64,000 bases of DNA, taken from positions 19,138,685 to 19,202,684 of the forward strand of contig OZ038496.1 of the NCBI GenBank assembly GCA_964036315.1, in the 5' to 3' direction. How positions within the stretch are numbered: position 1 is the first letter of the stretch; the number at the start of each line of letters is the position of its first letter. This DNA comes from Acanthosepion esculentum. Lineage: Eukaryota > Mollusca > Cephalopoda > Sepiida > Sepiidae. Below are positions 43,140 to 55,172 of the stretch, in pieces. A model generated the notes under the pieces. That model was given only the letters and a program-made list of their open reading frames with translations, ran no database searches and was not told where the DNA came from. The translations under genes were made by a program, and so were the position numbers.

Positions 43140-43900
43140 CCTATTTGGATAATTTTTCTTCTTTGTTTTCTTTTTCCTTTCTTTTTCTTAGTGTAACTTT
43201 TAAAAACTCCTTTCTTTTTCATTTCTTCTTCATTCTTTCTTGTTTTTAACTACAGTCTCTTTCTCTTCTATCACCTGTTAGTATATTTTATAATATAAGG
43301 CTGAAGAATATCTGAATAAAGAGGTGAGAAAATGATCATTGATAAAATGTCTACCTCTTTCAATATTCGTTTCTTTCTTACTTTCCCTTTTTGCTTTAAT
43401 TTTCAACTTTTTAATACTCTTCTCTCCATTTTTTCTTTTCAAATCTTTTTTAACCTTGCTTTCTCGCTCTCTGTTTTTCTATCCCTTCATATCTACACAC
43501 TTATATTTCTGAGGCTGAAGAACCATTGTTAATAGTAAGCCTTTTCTTTCTTTCTTTCTTTCTTTTCCTTCAGCTTTTTCCTCTGTTTAAACCTAATATA
43601 AATATTTATTGATTTTCTCTTTCTCACCTCTCCTCTTTCAGTCATGTTCTTTTTTCTCCTCTTTCTTGTTTCACTCTTTCTTTACATTCTATCTTTCTTT
43701 TCCATCCATTTCATCTTATTTCTCACATTTTTTTTCTTTTTCTCACCTCTCCTCTTTCAGTCATGTTCTTTTTTTCTCCTCTTTCTTGTCCCACTCTTTC
43801 TTCACCTTCCCTCTTTCTTTTCCCTCTATTACATCTTCCTCTTTTTCTCAAATGTCTCCTTGTCAGCCTTCCTTATTTTTCCATATTGAACAAGACTTTT
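43140..43900. repeat. Pyrimidine tract with a 119-bp tandem duplication
   Basis: C/T-rich; 43623-43741 and 43742-43860 are tandem copies (CTCACCTCTCCTCTTTCAGT at each start). ORFs here are compositional. Confidence 0.88.
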
Positions 43901-44985
43901 ATCTTTGTATTAAATTTCTCATTCTTTGAGTTTTAATTTTGGCCCACACTCAACCCCCAAGCAACCCAACTCCATTCCTAGCATTCTGTTGCAGATAAAG
44001 TGTAGTTAAATATTAAAATAAATGCTACACTCATGTTCATGCATTGTATTTTACTTCTTCATTTCTCACTAGGTGTTGCTTCTCTTCGGATAATTCCAAA
44101 TTCATTTTCCTCCACCAAAGCCTCGGATCTTTGTTCTTCCCACTGATATTGTAATGGTGCACGTGCCACCAACTAGATATATGCACAATGTCCCACAATT
44201 TATTCGTACTTGAGAGCCACTCCCACTATTGCATCACCCTTCCTTTCTTTCCACATAGCTCAGCCATATGGCTTGAACCCTGGCCGTATGGTCCAGGACA
44301 GTTTGTATTTCACTTGATCCTCTCGTGCTGATCATTTATTCTGTTGTGGGCTGAAGGAATTAGCATAATGTTAACTGCATGCTACCATAAATTTGTTTTT
44401 AGGGCTGAGGTTGATCAATTGCCTGGCCTGAGTATATCTTTGGAGTTAGCTGGCGGCTGCCTTGTTCGATCTGTTGTTTCTGTAGAATATTTAAAACCCC
44501 CATTGTGTGCTACAAAAGATCAGTATCAAAAATACTACATGCAAATGCAACATTCAGAAAATAAAGCAAAGTCTATTTGCATTCCAGTTTTTGTTATTTT
44601 TATTTTGTAGCAATGACGTTAATACAAAGATTCACAAATTGTTAAATCTTACAGTTTAAAGTGTTGTCAAAAGGAATGATTCAGGATTTTTTTCACCCAG
44701 CCTCTTATTCTCTCCTAAAAAGACTTTTATTAGTCTAACATAGATTTGACAAAAAAAAAAAGAAGAAAAAGAAAAAAAGAATTCATGTGATCTCTATATA
44801 TCCCCAGTGTAAATAATGAACTAAAAATGCATTTTTCAGTTTTCTACATTTCTCTATTCCCCTATTTTCTTTTTTCTCCTTGCTAAGTGCCATCTTACTT
44901 CAGAACGTAAAATATCACGGCTCTTCACAGCTTACTTTTTCATTATTATCTGGCAACTGTGCATTGTAATGTCCGAGTTTGTTGC
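43901..44985. other. Unassigned stretch with a possible solo LTR
   Basis: 44341-44625 starts TGTTGTGGGC (compare TGTTGTGGAG of the LTRs at 15-20 kb), has an A/T-rich TATA-like site near 44490 and AATAAA near 44560, and ends TGTAGCA. It also contains an 88-codon ORF without known motifs. No flanking duplication, so the LTR reading is weak. Confidence 0.25.
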
Positions 44986-45190
44986 ATTCACTTTTACACC
45001 AATACTCTTGGGAAAGCTATGAATCCATCTCTTCTCCCCTCAGTTATAGATTATATAGCAAGGCAGACTGATCTCTATAGCCTTGATTGGCAACCAGTCT
45101 AGGAGAAGGACAAGTCTAAATTCAAAGCCATATGTAGCCCTGGTAGGACTTATACTAGACAGCCATTGAAAAGATTCAAGTTTATAACTT
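44986..45190 (+). mobile_element. SINE S3 body fragment
   Basis: CTCTTGGGAAAGCTATGAAT through GGCAACCAGTCTAGGAGAAG, matching 52390-52530. Confidence 0.6.
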
Positions 45191-45369
45191 ACTGTGGCAT
45201 AGGGTTGTGAACTCTATGATTTCAACTAAAGTTGAATAAAAAAATTTTTTTTTTTTTTGGAAAAGATAGTGGAATGTTTTTGAGTTTTTTTTTTTTTGCA
45301 TTCTTTACGGTTTTACATCCAGAGTTGTCTTTCTGCTAGTTTGGTTACCAACCAAGGTTAGAGAGCACT

Positions 45370-45545
45370 GTTTATCATACTATTTTAACTATAGCTAGGG
45401 TGAGGAGTAGAAGAAATGGATTCATGCCTTTCCCATAGGTAATAAAGGGGAAGTGAACACAAACTGTCCCAGCTGTAATTTAAACTCAGTTTGGTGGATC
45501 CACTTTTCAAGCTGTTAACCGTTAAGTCACTCAAACCTTGTTTTC
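45370..45545 (-). mobile_element. SINE S3-like fragment
   Basis: On the minus strand a tRNA-like start (GAGTGACTTAACGGTTAAC), a decayed box B, then TGGGAAAGGCATGAATCCAT. Confidence 0.5.
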
Positions 45546-45849
45546 ATGCACACATATTGTTATTGTCAGTTGAATCTTTTAGACTAGTTTTTTCAGCATT
45601 GATTTGCTTAAATAATTCAATCAGTAGTCCTAGTAAAGATATTAGTACCATATAAAAGCTTTTAATTATTTACCTAAACATAAATAGCTGGGTTTTTGAA
45701 TCTCTTTAGCCTTGTAAAGGCACTCCATCTTAAGTGTTTGAGAATAAGTCAGGTCAGAGGTCATACCATGCTTCTGGTACCATATAGCCCAATACAGTGT
45801 GTCACAATTTACTTTGAGAAGAAATAGGCATTGTCACTATGGGAGATAC

Positions 45850-46390
45850 TGTAAAAGGATTTTTTTTTTTTTTTACGAATGTTCACCCAAATATAAAGCC
45901 AAAGAGCCAGTCAAGGCAGAATGTTACTGAATGATGTTTTATGAGCATAAGAAGAAGAGGTGCAGTTTATGAGGGATAATGGTTAACCCTAGACTTGAAG
46001 ACATTAAGATTATAATGATTGGGAAAACATGTTGTGTGTTTGTTCAACGAGATAGCAGTTCTTGGGAAAAGCTGTCCAAGTGGTACTTCCTTCTTACTAA
46101 TCAAATACAGAGGGAATGATGTTGATTTGTCCCAATGTACATGTCATGGCTGGTCTTAGCTGCAAAGGTCAGAACTGGTAGAATGTAGCTTGTCAGAACA
46201 TTTGTCATGAAATGGTGATAAACTAGTGAAAAGCTTGCAAAATTTTGCATGTGTGGAACGGTGTTGTAGAGTGGAAAACAATTCATCTTCCTACAAGACG
46301 ACGTGGATGCTTTGAACTTTATCCAGACAGGCAAATGATTACTGGGCAGCTTTATATATTGCAGCATTACTCCATTTTTGCTCTGATCTG
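45850..46390 (-). pseudogene. LINE family B2 RT C-terminal region
   Basis: Minus ORF 46367-46101 ends NFASFSLVYHHFMTNVLTSY, LPVLTFAAKTSHDMYIGTNQ and HHSLCI, matching the FYRYFHGKCSDEL-VPP-FAAKT-HAM region of family B2. The 3' part to 45850 is non-coding tail. Truncated. Confidence 0.7.
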
Positions 46391-46489
46391 ACTCTTATAA
46401 AGATAGAGTATAGCAGGAGTTAGAATTATTTAGCATGGTACCTCAACAAATCTGATAGGTCATGAGAAACATCTGTATCTGTTTACATA

Positions 46490-46990
46490 TGACTAAAATG
46501 AATCTGAGCATAATTTGGTTTGAAAAATTGTCGCTATTTAGATATTTGTACACAGATGTATGTGCTGTTTACCATCTATGAGGCAGCTTCATGATTCCAT
46601 CCTCCTAGAACTTGGTAAGGTGAAAATGTATAGAAAGTGCACTGATTTCTGAATCTTCCAAAGTACATTTGCCAGCAGGTTTTTACAATATTTCACCTTT
46701 CTTAACAAATCTGTCATCAGATTGTGGTGTGTTTAAAAACAACAGAAGATAAAAGAAAAGGGTTGGGGAACCAAATGAGATGGGCTTGAGCTGTGTGTCT
46801 AAAGCCATCATTTTCACTGCATGTATAACTATAACCAACATTTATTTTTATATCTGCCCTTTCACCACCTACATACATATTATTCCATCAATAAGAACCT
46901 TACTGTGATCTGATGAAGTCTCCCTAAATGACGAAACACTTTACAGATAACTTTCTTCCAGTTTGTCATCGATTATCAAATATGACATTG
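46490..46990 (+). repeat. Repeat family H3 with hammerhead-like end, copy 1
   Basis: Shares CTATCTTT/CATCTATGA-GCA-CTTCATG-TTCTATCCTCCTAGAACTT with 47200-47940, and TATTCCATCAATAA before the ribozyme-like end. At 46905-46975: CUGAUGA (46910-46916), stem II GUC/GAC after an extra A, GAAA (46933-46936), stem III ACA/UGU, UC at 46966-46967 and a stem I of 3-4 bp (GAU/AUC). All core boxes intact. Confidence 0.55.
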
Positions 46991-47199
46991 TTAATGATCT
47001 CTTTTTCAGTGGGTGCTCCACTCTTGTGGCCTTATGCCAGGCTAGGCTAAAATTTGAAGATACTTATTTGAAACACTATTTTCATCTTGGTTAAGCCTCT
47101 CTAATTCTCAACTTTTTCTTGTGCTGTGTACTTGTAAAATCTCTGTCCTTTTAAGCTGTTTTTCCTTTACAACCTATTTTAAACAAAGTTTGAATATGT

Positions 47200-47940
47200 A
47201 ATTTCTATATGTAGACGATGAAGAAAATTTACACAACAGTTATTAATTTTCAAGTCAAAGCAATTTGTAAGTGAATTTCAAAAGCAATAGATATTTGTAC
47301 TATTTTCTTTTACTATCTTTTATCATCTTTGAAGCACCTTCATGTTTCTATCCTCCTAGAACTTAAATTTATCGGGGATCATAAAGTATATTCATTTTCT
47401 TAACTAAAATCCTGCTCTTACAATGTGGGATATATAAAAACAGCAGTGATAAAGATGAAAACTAAAGTGATAGGAAGCTGAATGAGGTATCAGACACCCT
47501 AAATTTAAAACTTAAATATAAATGTTCTCTTGATGATGAATAATTATAACTAACATTTGTACTCTTTTGTTCCTTCTCACTACATATAAAAAGGGTCTTT
47601 CCTTTAGGATACAGATCTCTTCCTACAATGCATTGTAATGTGATTTTTTTTATGTAAGTTGGAACATACCTGTGATTTTCTGTGAATAAGCATTCACACG
47701 TCAACAAATCCAATATGGCGTACAACCAGGAACTGACCCACACTACTTTTCTCATTGTAGCGCTGTAGCTGAAGCATGAGTTGAAACAAGATTAATGGAG
47801 ATGGCATTGTAACCACGAATCATCATAGGTTGTGACTGTTTTGACCCGGAAATTTACTGTGTATATGATTCCATCAATAATAACTATCTTGTTTGAAAAA
47901 GTCAGTTCAAAGGATGAAACGCACGACAAATTTTTGCTAT
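47200..47940 (+). repeat. Repeat family H3, copy 2 (decayed core)
   Basis: Same body as copy 1. The end at 47888-47920 reads CUUGUUUGAAAAAGUC...GGAUGAAACG, a decayed version of the CUGAUGA/GAAAC core. A third partial copy is at 53150-53465. Confidence 0.5.
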
Positions 47941-48473
47941 TTTGTCATCTAGGATATATATATATAATGCCAAACAAAAACACATAAATTGCTAAAATTG
48001 TGTGTATTTAAAGGTGAGAAGAAAAGTGCTCAATATCAAAAATAGATAAGGAAATGTTCAAAAGTAGTCAATCCTAACATAAATCTTTTGAACTTTTTCT
48101 TATCTTCACTATATATATATATATACACAGATATAATGTAAATGGCACTCATTGTAGTGTGAGAAGAGGAGGAGAAAACAAGATTAAAGTCTGTCTGACT
48201 GATTAAGCTTGCATTATATATGTCCAGGCTCATGTTGCCAACATATGATGAGCTGAAATAGCACATCACTGCATGCATCCATCATTCTTCTTATCAACAG
48301 CAAAGCTGAATGTCAATACCAGAAATAGTTAAGGAGAATTGCAATAAAACCTGTATGCATACGGCTTTCTCATTTACATGTCCGTGGTCATGATGTGTAT
48401 ATGCAAGGATTTAATGCAAGTGAAAAATCTTGAAAATTAAAGGCTTTTACAGTTCCTCTTCTCTTTTATATGT

Positions 48474-48990
48474 TGTGTCCTTTCAGGATTTAGCCAGTCA
48501 TGGCTCTCTTTAACTTCCTTTCCTTTGTATCTCTCAGTAATGTTTGTCTTTTCACTATCACTCACATTCCCTGTTCTGTCATCCATTTATACAAGGTTGT
48601 TAGATAGATTACTTTTTATTTCCCTCTTGCCTTCTCTTTCAATATGCCATGTACCTTCATGGCATAGGTGATGATGGCTCTCCATAACTTCCTATCCTTT
48701 GTATCTCTTAGTAAGTTTTGTCTTTTCCCCATCACTCCCATTCCCTGTTCTATCATCCATTTATACAAGTTTGTTAGGTAGGTCCCTTGCTGTTTCCCTC
48801 TGTCTTCTTGCTTTCTTTTTCAATATGCCATGTACCTTCAGACGTGGATGATCATGGCCGTCCACTACTTCCCATCCTTTCTATCTTTTATTAAGTTTCG
48901 TGTCTTCACCATTTCCCTCTGTCCCTCTCAATATGTCCTCTGACTCTCAAATTCTCCCACCTCTGTTTCGAGAAATTTCAATTGTCTCTT
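48474..48990 (-). mobile_element. LINE family A 3' ends in tandem (three units)
   Basis: The family A 3'-end segment starts three times on the plus strand near 48474, 48648 and 48829 (TGTCCTTTCAGG-, CATGTACCTTCATGG-, CATGTACCTTCAGACG-), spacing about 175-181 bp; the third continues into RT remnants. Confidence 0.7.
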
Positions 48991-49859
48991 TCTGATTCTA
49001 AATATAAGTGCCATTTTTGTTTCCATTTTCCTTTTCTTGTTTTTCTTTTAAGGAAATGAAAAGAATATCTAGAAATGTTTGACAATCATGCTGACCCTAT
49101 TCATCAAGTCAATTGTTATTGCATGCACAAAAGTATTTGCCTGTCATTCACTTGTGCCCTTCTTTGTATCAAGTTAAAAATATTTCACAGTTTGACCTGC
49201 TGGACTTCCTGAAAAGCTGGATTGTAGAAGTCAGCTTCAAACACCGTCCATAAATACAGACAAGAGCAGTTTTCTTTTCTGTCAATTCCAGTACCAAAAT
49301 CTGAGTCGGTGCCAAAAACATCTCTTGTCAAAAATGTTGTTTTGATCCTCCTGAATTGTAGATATCTTTTAAACTTACTAACAAAATGCCATTCAAGATA
49401 ATAAAATATTTTTTGTGATTCCTTTTTAAAACTATAAAAAACACGAAAAATCGAAAAGTTTTCTGCAACTAAATTTTTTTCCAGATTACTTGCATTACAG
49501 ATGAAAAGGATAAAATCAATTCAAAATTTCAAAGATAGCTACTTAAAATAAAAGAAGGTAATATTTGAAAATATATGAACAATAAAATACTGGACAAGGA
49601 AGAACACTGGAGAGTTAGATGTTTGAAAGAATCAGCACATTTACTAGGCTCTGAGAACCTCCTTAGTAGGCCTAGCATAGAAATAAATGCTATGGGAGCC
49701 ATTGATGAAAAAAGAAAGACAAATAACAATAAGTCTTCAGCAGCAGCAGCAGTCATAAAAGAAAAAAAAGCTTCATTGAGTGCAGACAAGCATCAGCAGC
49801 AGCACTCATCCAGACAGGTTGGGCCACAATTTTTCCACATAGATTCATCCCATTGGAGA
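48991..49859. other. Unassigned spacer
   Basis: ORFs at 49529-49789 (-) and 49575-49940 (+) overlap antisense and include a (CAG)n run near 49738-49752; no domain recognised. Confidence 0.35.
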
Positions 49860-50300
49860 CTTCTTCTTTTATGTTCCATGTCCTTTCAGGACATACGCGA
49901 TCATGGCCCTACACATCTTCCTGTCCCTTGTAGCTCTTAATAAATTTTGTATTTTTGTTATTTCTCCTAAACCCTGTTCGAGCATCAATTTACTCAAGAT
50001 ATGTTACATGCTGCTTTCCTCTGTCCTTCTTTCCAATCTGTTCAGTGAGTATCAGGTTCTCCAAGCCCGCTTTCCTCATTATGTGCCATTGAAATTTCAA
50101 CTGCCTCTTCCTGATGTTAAATATAAGTTTCCTTTTTGTTTCCATTTTCTCCAAAATCTCATCGTTACTCACATGTTCGGTCCATGGTATCTTCAGCAGC
50201 ATTCTGTAGGACCACATTTTTGTTGCTTCAAATCTCTTCTTCATCTTTGAGAAGAGTTTCCAGCATTTGCTGCCATTCAGGACAGATATCATCTAGCAGT
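49860..50300 (-). pseudogene. LINE family A RT C-terminal region
   Basis: Minus ORF 50292-49990 reads KKRFEATKMWSYRMLLKIPW, TEHVSNDEILEKMETKRKLI, then RQLKFQWHIMRKAGLENLIL and GKKDRGKQHVTYL, one of the longest uninterrupted family A C-termini here. The 3' UTR runs to 49860. Confidence 0.8.
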
Positions 50301-50374
50301 TCAGTATTCTTTTCTTTGTTTCTAACAAAATTATTTTATCTCTTTTTTTTTTTTTCTTAACATTTGGTCATGGG

Positions 50375-50690
50375 AGACTAGTGGATTAAAATGTTGGTTC
50401 ATGAATGTGGTGACATATTAATTTTGAGTTCAATCCCTGGGCAGGGCAGTGTTCTTGGACAGTGGAAATAGGGTGAGCAATCGTAAATAACAACTGGACA
50501 AGGTATCTCTAGACATGAGCAATAGAATAAGAGCAACAGTCCACCCCCACCCCTTGATTAAATACAGGGTCCAGTTCAAAGTTCACTGTAGGTTAGCCAG
50601 GTTGACATACACCTAATGAAAACCATAGGGGCACAATGGCTGAAATGTCTAAATGTAAATAATGATTACATCACAAATGATGTCTTATCC
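50375..50690 (+). mobile_element. tRNA-like SINE ending in a hammerhead-like core
   Basis: Box-A-like TAGTGGATTAAAATG and box B GAGTTCAATCCC at 50382-50448. Its end has CUAAUGA (50613-50619) and GAAA (50642-50645) around an ACCAU/AUGG stem; G5 is lost. The preceding CAGGGTCCAGTTCAAAGTTC resembles 36720-36740. Confidence 0.5.
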
Positions 50691-51475
50691 TTTGAAATAT
50701 TTTATGTTAATAAATATCAGAACTGTTGATAGATTGAGGGTAAAAAGCAATAAAAGTTAAATGAAATAAAACTGGTAATGGTGTTAATGAATCATGTAAT
50801 TAATGAAATTAAGTAAAACTAGTAATAAAATAATAGTAATAATGAAGAGTGTATTGACCCAGAGGGTTTGGATAAAAAGCAACAATATGAAAAAGAATTA
50901 AAACTAGTAATAAAATAATAGTAATAATGAAGGTTGTTTTAACCCAGAGTATTTTGCTGAAAGGCAACAATATGACAGAAAAAAAACCTTTTTTTTGCAT
51001 AAGCTAAAAAAAAATTCTCAATCAATATTCTTTGAATAAAACTACTTGTCTCTTTTTCGCTATTATCTTCGACTTTCTTTGTTTATTGACTTTGCATTCT
51101 GAATTTTATTTTGTTATTTATACTAAGATTTTTTCATTTTTTTTTATTCTCATATTGCCTAGGAGACAAGTATTTTTTTAAATACATTTATTCTTCTTTC
51201 AAAATGGCTTATTTAATTCAAGTGGGAGAAAAGCACTTGATTTATATTTAGCTCTAGTTTATTGCTTTCTTCATTCATCTACAATCCAAGTAAAATCAGC
51301 AAAATATACATCATTACTGAATAGTGTGAATATATTCAGCTTTAAGCTAATGGTAAAATAGAAAGGCAAAATGGACTCTTTAACAATGACAGGACAACTA
51401 GCCTAGGTCAAAGTAATGGTGAAACAATTACTTTTTTGAAAAACATTCATGGCAATTGATAGATTTTAAAGAAAA
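50691..51475. other. Unassigned spacer with a short direct repeat
   Basis: 50810-50880 and 50895-50960 share ACTAGTAATAAAATAATAGT and CCCAGAG-TTTGG/TTTTG blocks. No other feature. Confidence 0.4.
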
Positions 51476-51549
51476 GGAAAGTGTGGAAAGCCATGATCAC
51501 CTATGTTCTGGAGGAACATGGCATTTAAAATATGAAAAATTATTTTGTT

Positions 51550-51585
<36 letters not shown>

Positions 51586-51597
51586 AAGAAAAATAGA

Positions 51598-51725
51598 GTG
51601 GCCTAAAGATTGTTTTTCAGGTATGAAACAGACATGATGTTAACCTCGGTGTCCACTTTTATATATACACATGTTCTATCCCTGATATTTAGCACTTTTA
51701 CCTATAAATATAGCATTCCTTTGTT
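51598..51725 (+). ncRNA. Hammerhead-like repeat family H2, copy with stem I
   Basis: AGAGUGG (51595-51601) can pair with CCACUUU (51653-51659) as stem I. Core CUAAAGA (51603-51609, G5 to A) and GAAA (51625-51628). GUGUC at the expected cleavage position. (TA)n and (GA)n arrays at 51549-51585 touch the stem I side. Confidence 0.45.
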
Positions 51726-52076
51726 TTATACACAGATATTACACACCAGAATGCATTCTCAGTGTTGTCTATTCTGGGGACATAAAAAGTTTCCAGCCCC
51801 TATGTCATTAGACTTTCTCTACTCCAGACCAAGCCAAGAGCGATCATTTCTCAACTAGTATTCTAGTATAGCTTTTGCATAATTTCAAGAATTGTAAATA
51901 ATATTTGCCTACATAAATGATATCCTTTTATTCAATTTTATGTAGGAATTCTGACCAATCAGAATTTGTTCAGTTTTTTTCTTCTGACTATTGGTGATTT
52001 TGGGCCAATCAGAGAGGTGGATTCCATTTTGTCCTTAAATGTTATTTGAAGTACTTATTCAGAACTATATTTTTTA

Positions 52077-52079
<3 letters not shown>

Positions 52080-52128
<49 letters not shown>
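52080..52128. repeat. (TA)n microsatellite
   Basis: Pure TA. Confidence 0.96.
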
Positions 52129-52131
<3 letters not shown>

Positions 52132-52312
52132 ATTAAATTATGCCTTCTCTGTGTTTTGCAGAAATTATATCCAATTCAGTCCATATTTCATTTTATTTAT
52201 TTGTATTAATGCTTTAGCATTTGATAACGAACACTAGAATTACAAAGACTACTTGCTTTAAAACATTATCCTACAAAAAACCCTGGTTAGCAATGGTCTT
52301 TGTTTTATACAT

Positions 52313-52732
52313 ATATGGAGGCACAGTGGAGTAATGGATAGCAAATCAGACTGAAAAATCAGAGAGCCGAGTTTGAATTCCAGTTTAGTTCACTATATTC
52401 AATTACATGCTAATACCTTTGGTAAAGGTATGAATCCATCTCTTTTTCACCCCGTCCAGCTATTGGTAAATAGCAGGACAGACTGGGTTGTATAGCCTTG
52501 GGTGGCAACCGGTCTGGAAGAAAGACAATTCTGAATTAAAAACCTGTGGATGGTATTTTGGGAACCTTGTGGCATATTGTGCACCAGTTCTCTGTATTCA
52601 GCTCTTCCAATAAGTGTGCATGGTTCTGCACAAGCCTTCACCACTACAATCTAATTATATGTGTGGATAGTCTGGCTGTTTGGTTCTAAGAACTGCACTG
52701 CTTGAACTTCATACATGGAAGATGAGAATCCA

Positions 52733-52735
<3 letters not shown>
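52313..52735 (+). mobile_element. SINE S3, full-length-like copy
   Basis: About 420 bp. tRNA-like head GGAGGCACAGTGGAGTAATG with a box-B-like GAGTTTGAATTCC (52367-52379), body GGTAAAGGTATGAATCCATC and GGCAACCGGTCTGGAAG, and an end in ATACATGGAAGATGAGAATCC joined to a TA array. Inverse copy at 54781-55172. Confidence 0.75.
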
Positions 52736-52772
<37 letters not shown>

Positions 52773-52788
52773 TATGGAGGAAGATAGT

Positions 52789-52860
52789 CAGAGGATTGCA
52801 TGAGTCATGAAACAATACCGTGTTGATTTCTATATCCACAACTATCTCTCCCTCTATCTC
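52789..52860 (+). ncRNA. Hammerhead-like remnant, family H2
   Basis: CAGAGGA (52789-52795, U4 changed) and GAAA (52809-52812) around a short GCAUGAGUCAU segment; UAUAUCCAC at the place of GUGUCCAC. Weak alone, placed by similarity to 51598-51660. Confidence 0.35.
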
Positions 52861-52862
52861 TA

Positions 52863-53090
52863 CACATATATTATATGAAAAGATTACTTAACTTTTAAAT
52901 ATCAATTTTATCCCAACTTCGGTAAAATTTCCAGTTTTCAAGAGGTTCTGGTTTTAAAAGATATTTCCAAAAAGTTTGAAATATTATTTAAAACCAGAAC
53001 CCCCTGAAGACTGAAAATTTTACCAAGAAACTTCGAAGTTGGGATAAAATTGATATTTAAAAGTTAAGTTATCTTTTCATATAATATTAT
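52863..53090. repeat. Foldback repeat, ~100-bp arms
   Basis: TTATATGAAAAGATTACTTA (left) against its inverse at 53068-53090, and AAATATCAATTTTATCCCAA against TTGGGATAAAATTGATATTT, with a loop of about 25 bp near 52965-52985. Arms slightly offset by small indels. Confidence 0.92.
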
Positions 53091-53149
53091 TGACACTCTA
53101 TTTTTAATATTGAGCACTATATATAAAAATTTCTGCCACTGCTTATATC

Positions 53150-53465
53150 TTAAATCTTATATATATGTATAGAAAGTGCTTTAATCCCTGGATCAGCCAT
53201 TAAGCTTCTTACATCATTTCACTATTGTTGGAAGATCTTTTATTATCACAATGTGGGACATTTAATAACAAAAGTGATAAAAATAGAAACAAAATAAAAT
53301 CAACTCAACTATATTATCAAACACATATTTAAAAACAAACTTTTTATTTAGAATTGTAGCATCCCCTCTCCTACATTTGCATGTGTAATCACGTCAATAA
53401 TAAAACATCACTTTAGTCTGTGGAAGTACTAAAGAACAAAATGTGTAGCACAAACATTTTTTTCC
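53150..53465 (+). repeat. Repeat family H3, partial copy 3
   Basis: Shares TATAGAAAGTGC, ATCACAATGTGGGACAT and the TCAATAATAA-AACATC before a decayed core-like end (GUGGAAGUAC...GAACAAAAUGU) at 53418-53442. Confidence 0.4.
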
Positions 53466-53719
53466 AATTTACAGATTTTCTTAATATATATGAGAGGGGC
53501 AGATAAGCTTTTAGCTGAACCAAAAATTAATTTCAGAATAAATTAATTTTTGCAGATTTTTGGAAGTCAGTTGTGTTAAAAACTTTTCTGCACACCTATA
53601 TATGGGATAACAATATATACATTTTTATATATCAAGAACAGATTTGAAAGAAAAAAAGTATGACACATTGGAAAAAATTTTGTAACTTGTTTCATCCATT
53701 ATATATAAATTTATTCAAA

Positions 53720-53776
53720 TTTATAACATATGAATGTTATAAAATCACTATAAAAGTTGCTTATATATATATATAC

Positions 53777-53837
<61 letters not shown>
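53720..53837. repeat. Truncated family H4 copy, then (TA)n and (GT)n
   Basis: 53720-53762 matches 63640-63685 (ATGTTATAAAATCAC-A-AAAAGT) and stops in the loop of the ribozyme stem III, where (TA)n and a (GT)n run of about 56 bp (53781-53836) start. Confidence 0.6.
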
Positions 53838-53838
<1 letters not shown>

Positions 53839-54516
53839 AGTCAGATTGTATCATGTTTTGGAAAATTTAATTCCAATTTACTTTATTGATTATCAGAAAT
53901 AATTTGCTAAAAGGATCAATGTCTTCATGGAACCCTGTAAATTATCTAAAAAGCCTTATTGCCCCTTGCATCCCTACTTTCATTTTTCAATACAAGAGTC
54001 TGTTACCATTTGTCTCAATGAAGGATATGGAATCTTCTCAACCATTACAAGCCAAACCATTTCATTTCTTGAAAATTTTGAAGATTTTGCAGACTGGTGT
54101 CAGGAAGGGCAACAAGCTGTAAACATCGTGAAGATGATGTATTTGTAGATAATTTATGATTGCTCAAATTTAATGCACCAAAAAAATAAAAGACTCCAAA
54201 GAAATAGAAAGATTTGCCAAATATTGATGCCATGTGTTTAGATTGAGCCCTGACAGAGACAGGCTTCTGCTGCAGCAGACTCTGCTAATGGAATTTGACA
54301 GAATCAATGGGAAGAAACACACATGTGATGTCTGCTATAATGACAGGCTGGATTACATCAACCAGAAAATCCATGTCTTGTTTTTGGATGTGTCGACATA
54401 ACCTTCATTTCATGAAGTCTTTTTTGCTTGTCTGAAAGGAACCAAACTATTATCACCTCTTTTAATTTTCTCTCCTCAACTTAGGCTTATCTGACACCCA
54501 CTCCTTTCTCACAATA

Positions 54517-54518
<2 letters not shown>
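53838..54518. other. Unassigned stretch with a SINE-like motif
   Basis: 54093-54130 (CAGACTGGTGTCAGGAAGGG) resembles a segment I associate with cephalopod SINEs. Nothing else recognised. Confidence 0.35.

Positions 54519-54595
<77 letters not shown>
54519..54595. repeat. (TC)n(TA)n compound microsatellite
   Basis: TC run to 54548, then TA. Confidence 0.96.
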
Positions 54596-54597
<2 letters not shown>

Positions 54598-54624
54598 CCT
54601 AAATGTCCAGAATTGTCATATAGC

Positions 54625-54768
54625 TGACGTGCTATACCATTTAGCTACAGAGGAAGTGTAGGATACAGATTCAATTCCTGTCAGAGGACACATATTTTCT
54701 CTGAAATTTCTCGGGCATTCAGGCCAGTAAATGTTGTTAATACTGTTTATTACAAACACAGCATTTAT
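54625..54768 (+). mobile_element. tRNA-derived SINE, second copy
   Basis: Body TTCTCGGGCATTCAGGCCAG and the box-B-like GATTCAATTCC match the SINE at 1880-2090. Confidence 0.6.
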
Positions 54769-54780
54769 ATATATATATAT

Positions 54781-55172
54781 TGGATTCTCCCATCATCTTC
54801 CATGTATGAGAGTCAAGCAAACAACCAGGCTATCCACATATATGATTTGATTGTCGTGGTGAAGGCTTGTGCAGTACCAACCACACTTTTTGGATGAGCC
54901 AAATACAGAGAACTGGTACACGTAGTGTACAACAAGATCCTCACATGACCCTCCTCAAGTTTTGAATTCAGAGTTCTCCTTCTCCTTGACGGGTTGCCAC
55001 TCAAGGCTATAGGACACTGCCTGTCCTGCTATTTACCCATAGCTGAGGGAATAGAGATTGATTCATAACTTTCTCAACGGTATTTGAACATAAGTGTATA
55101 TAATGAACTCTGGTCACCAACTCCTCAATCCAAGCGACTATCCATTACTTCATAGTGCCTCCATTTACATAT
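54781..55172 (-). mobile_element. SINE S3, full-length-like copy
   Basis: Reverse complement aligns with 52313-52735 from the head (GGAGGCACTATGAAGTAATG) to the end (TACATGGAAGATGATGGGAG). Confidence 0.75.

Noticed and set aside
44344..44610. 88-codon ORF as a host exon
   Set aside because: No recognisable domain or splice pattern that I can support; kept only as part of an unassigned stretch.
49575..49940. 121-codon ORF as a host gene
   Set aside because: Overlaps an antisense ORF, includes a short CAG repeat, has no domain, and its end runs into a LINE A 3' end.
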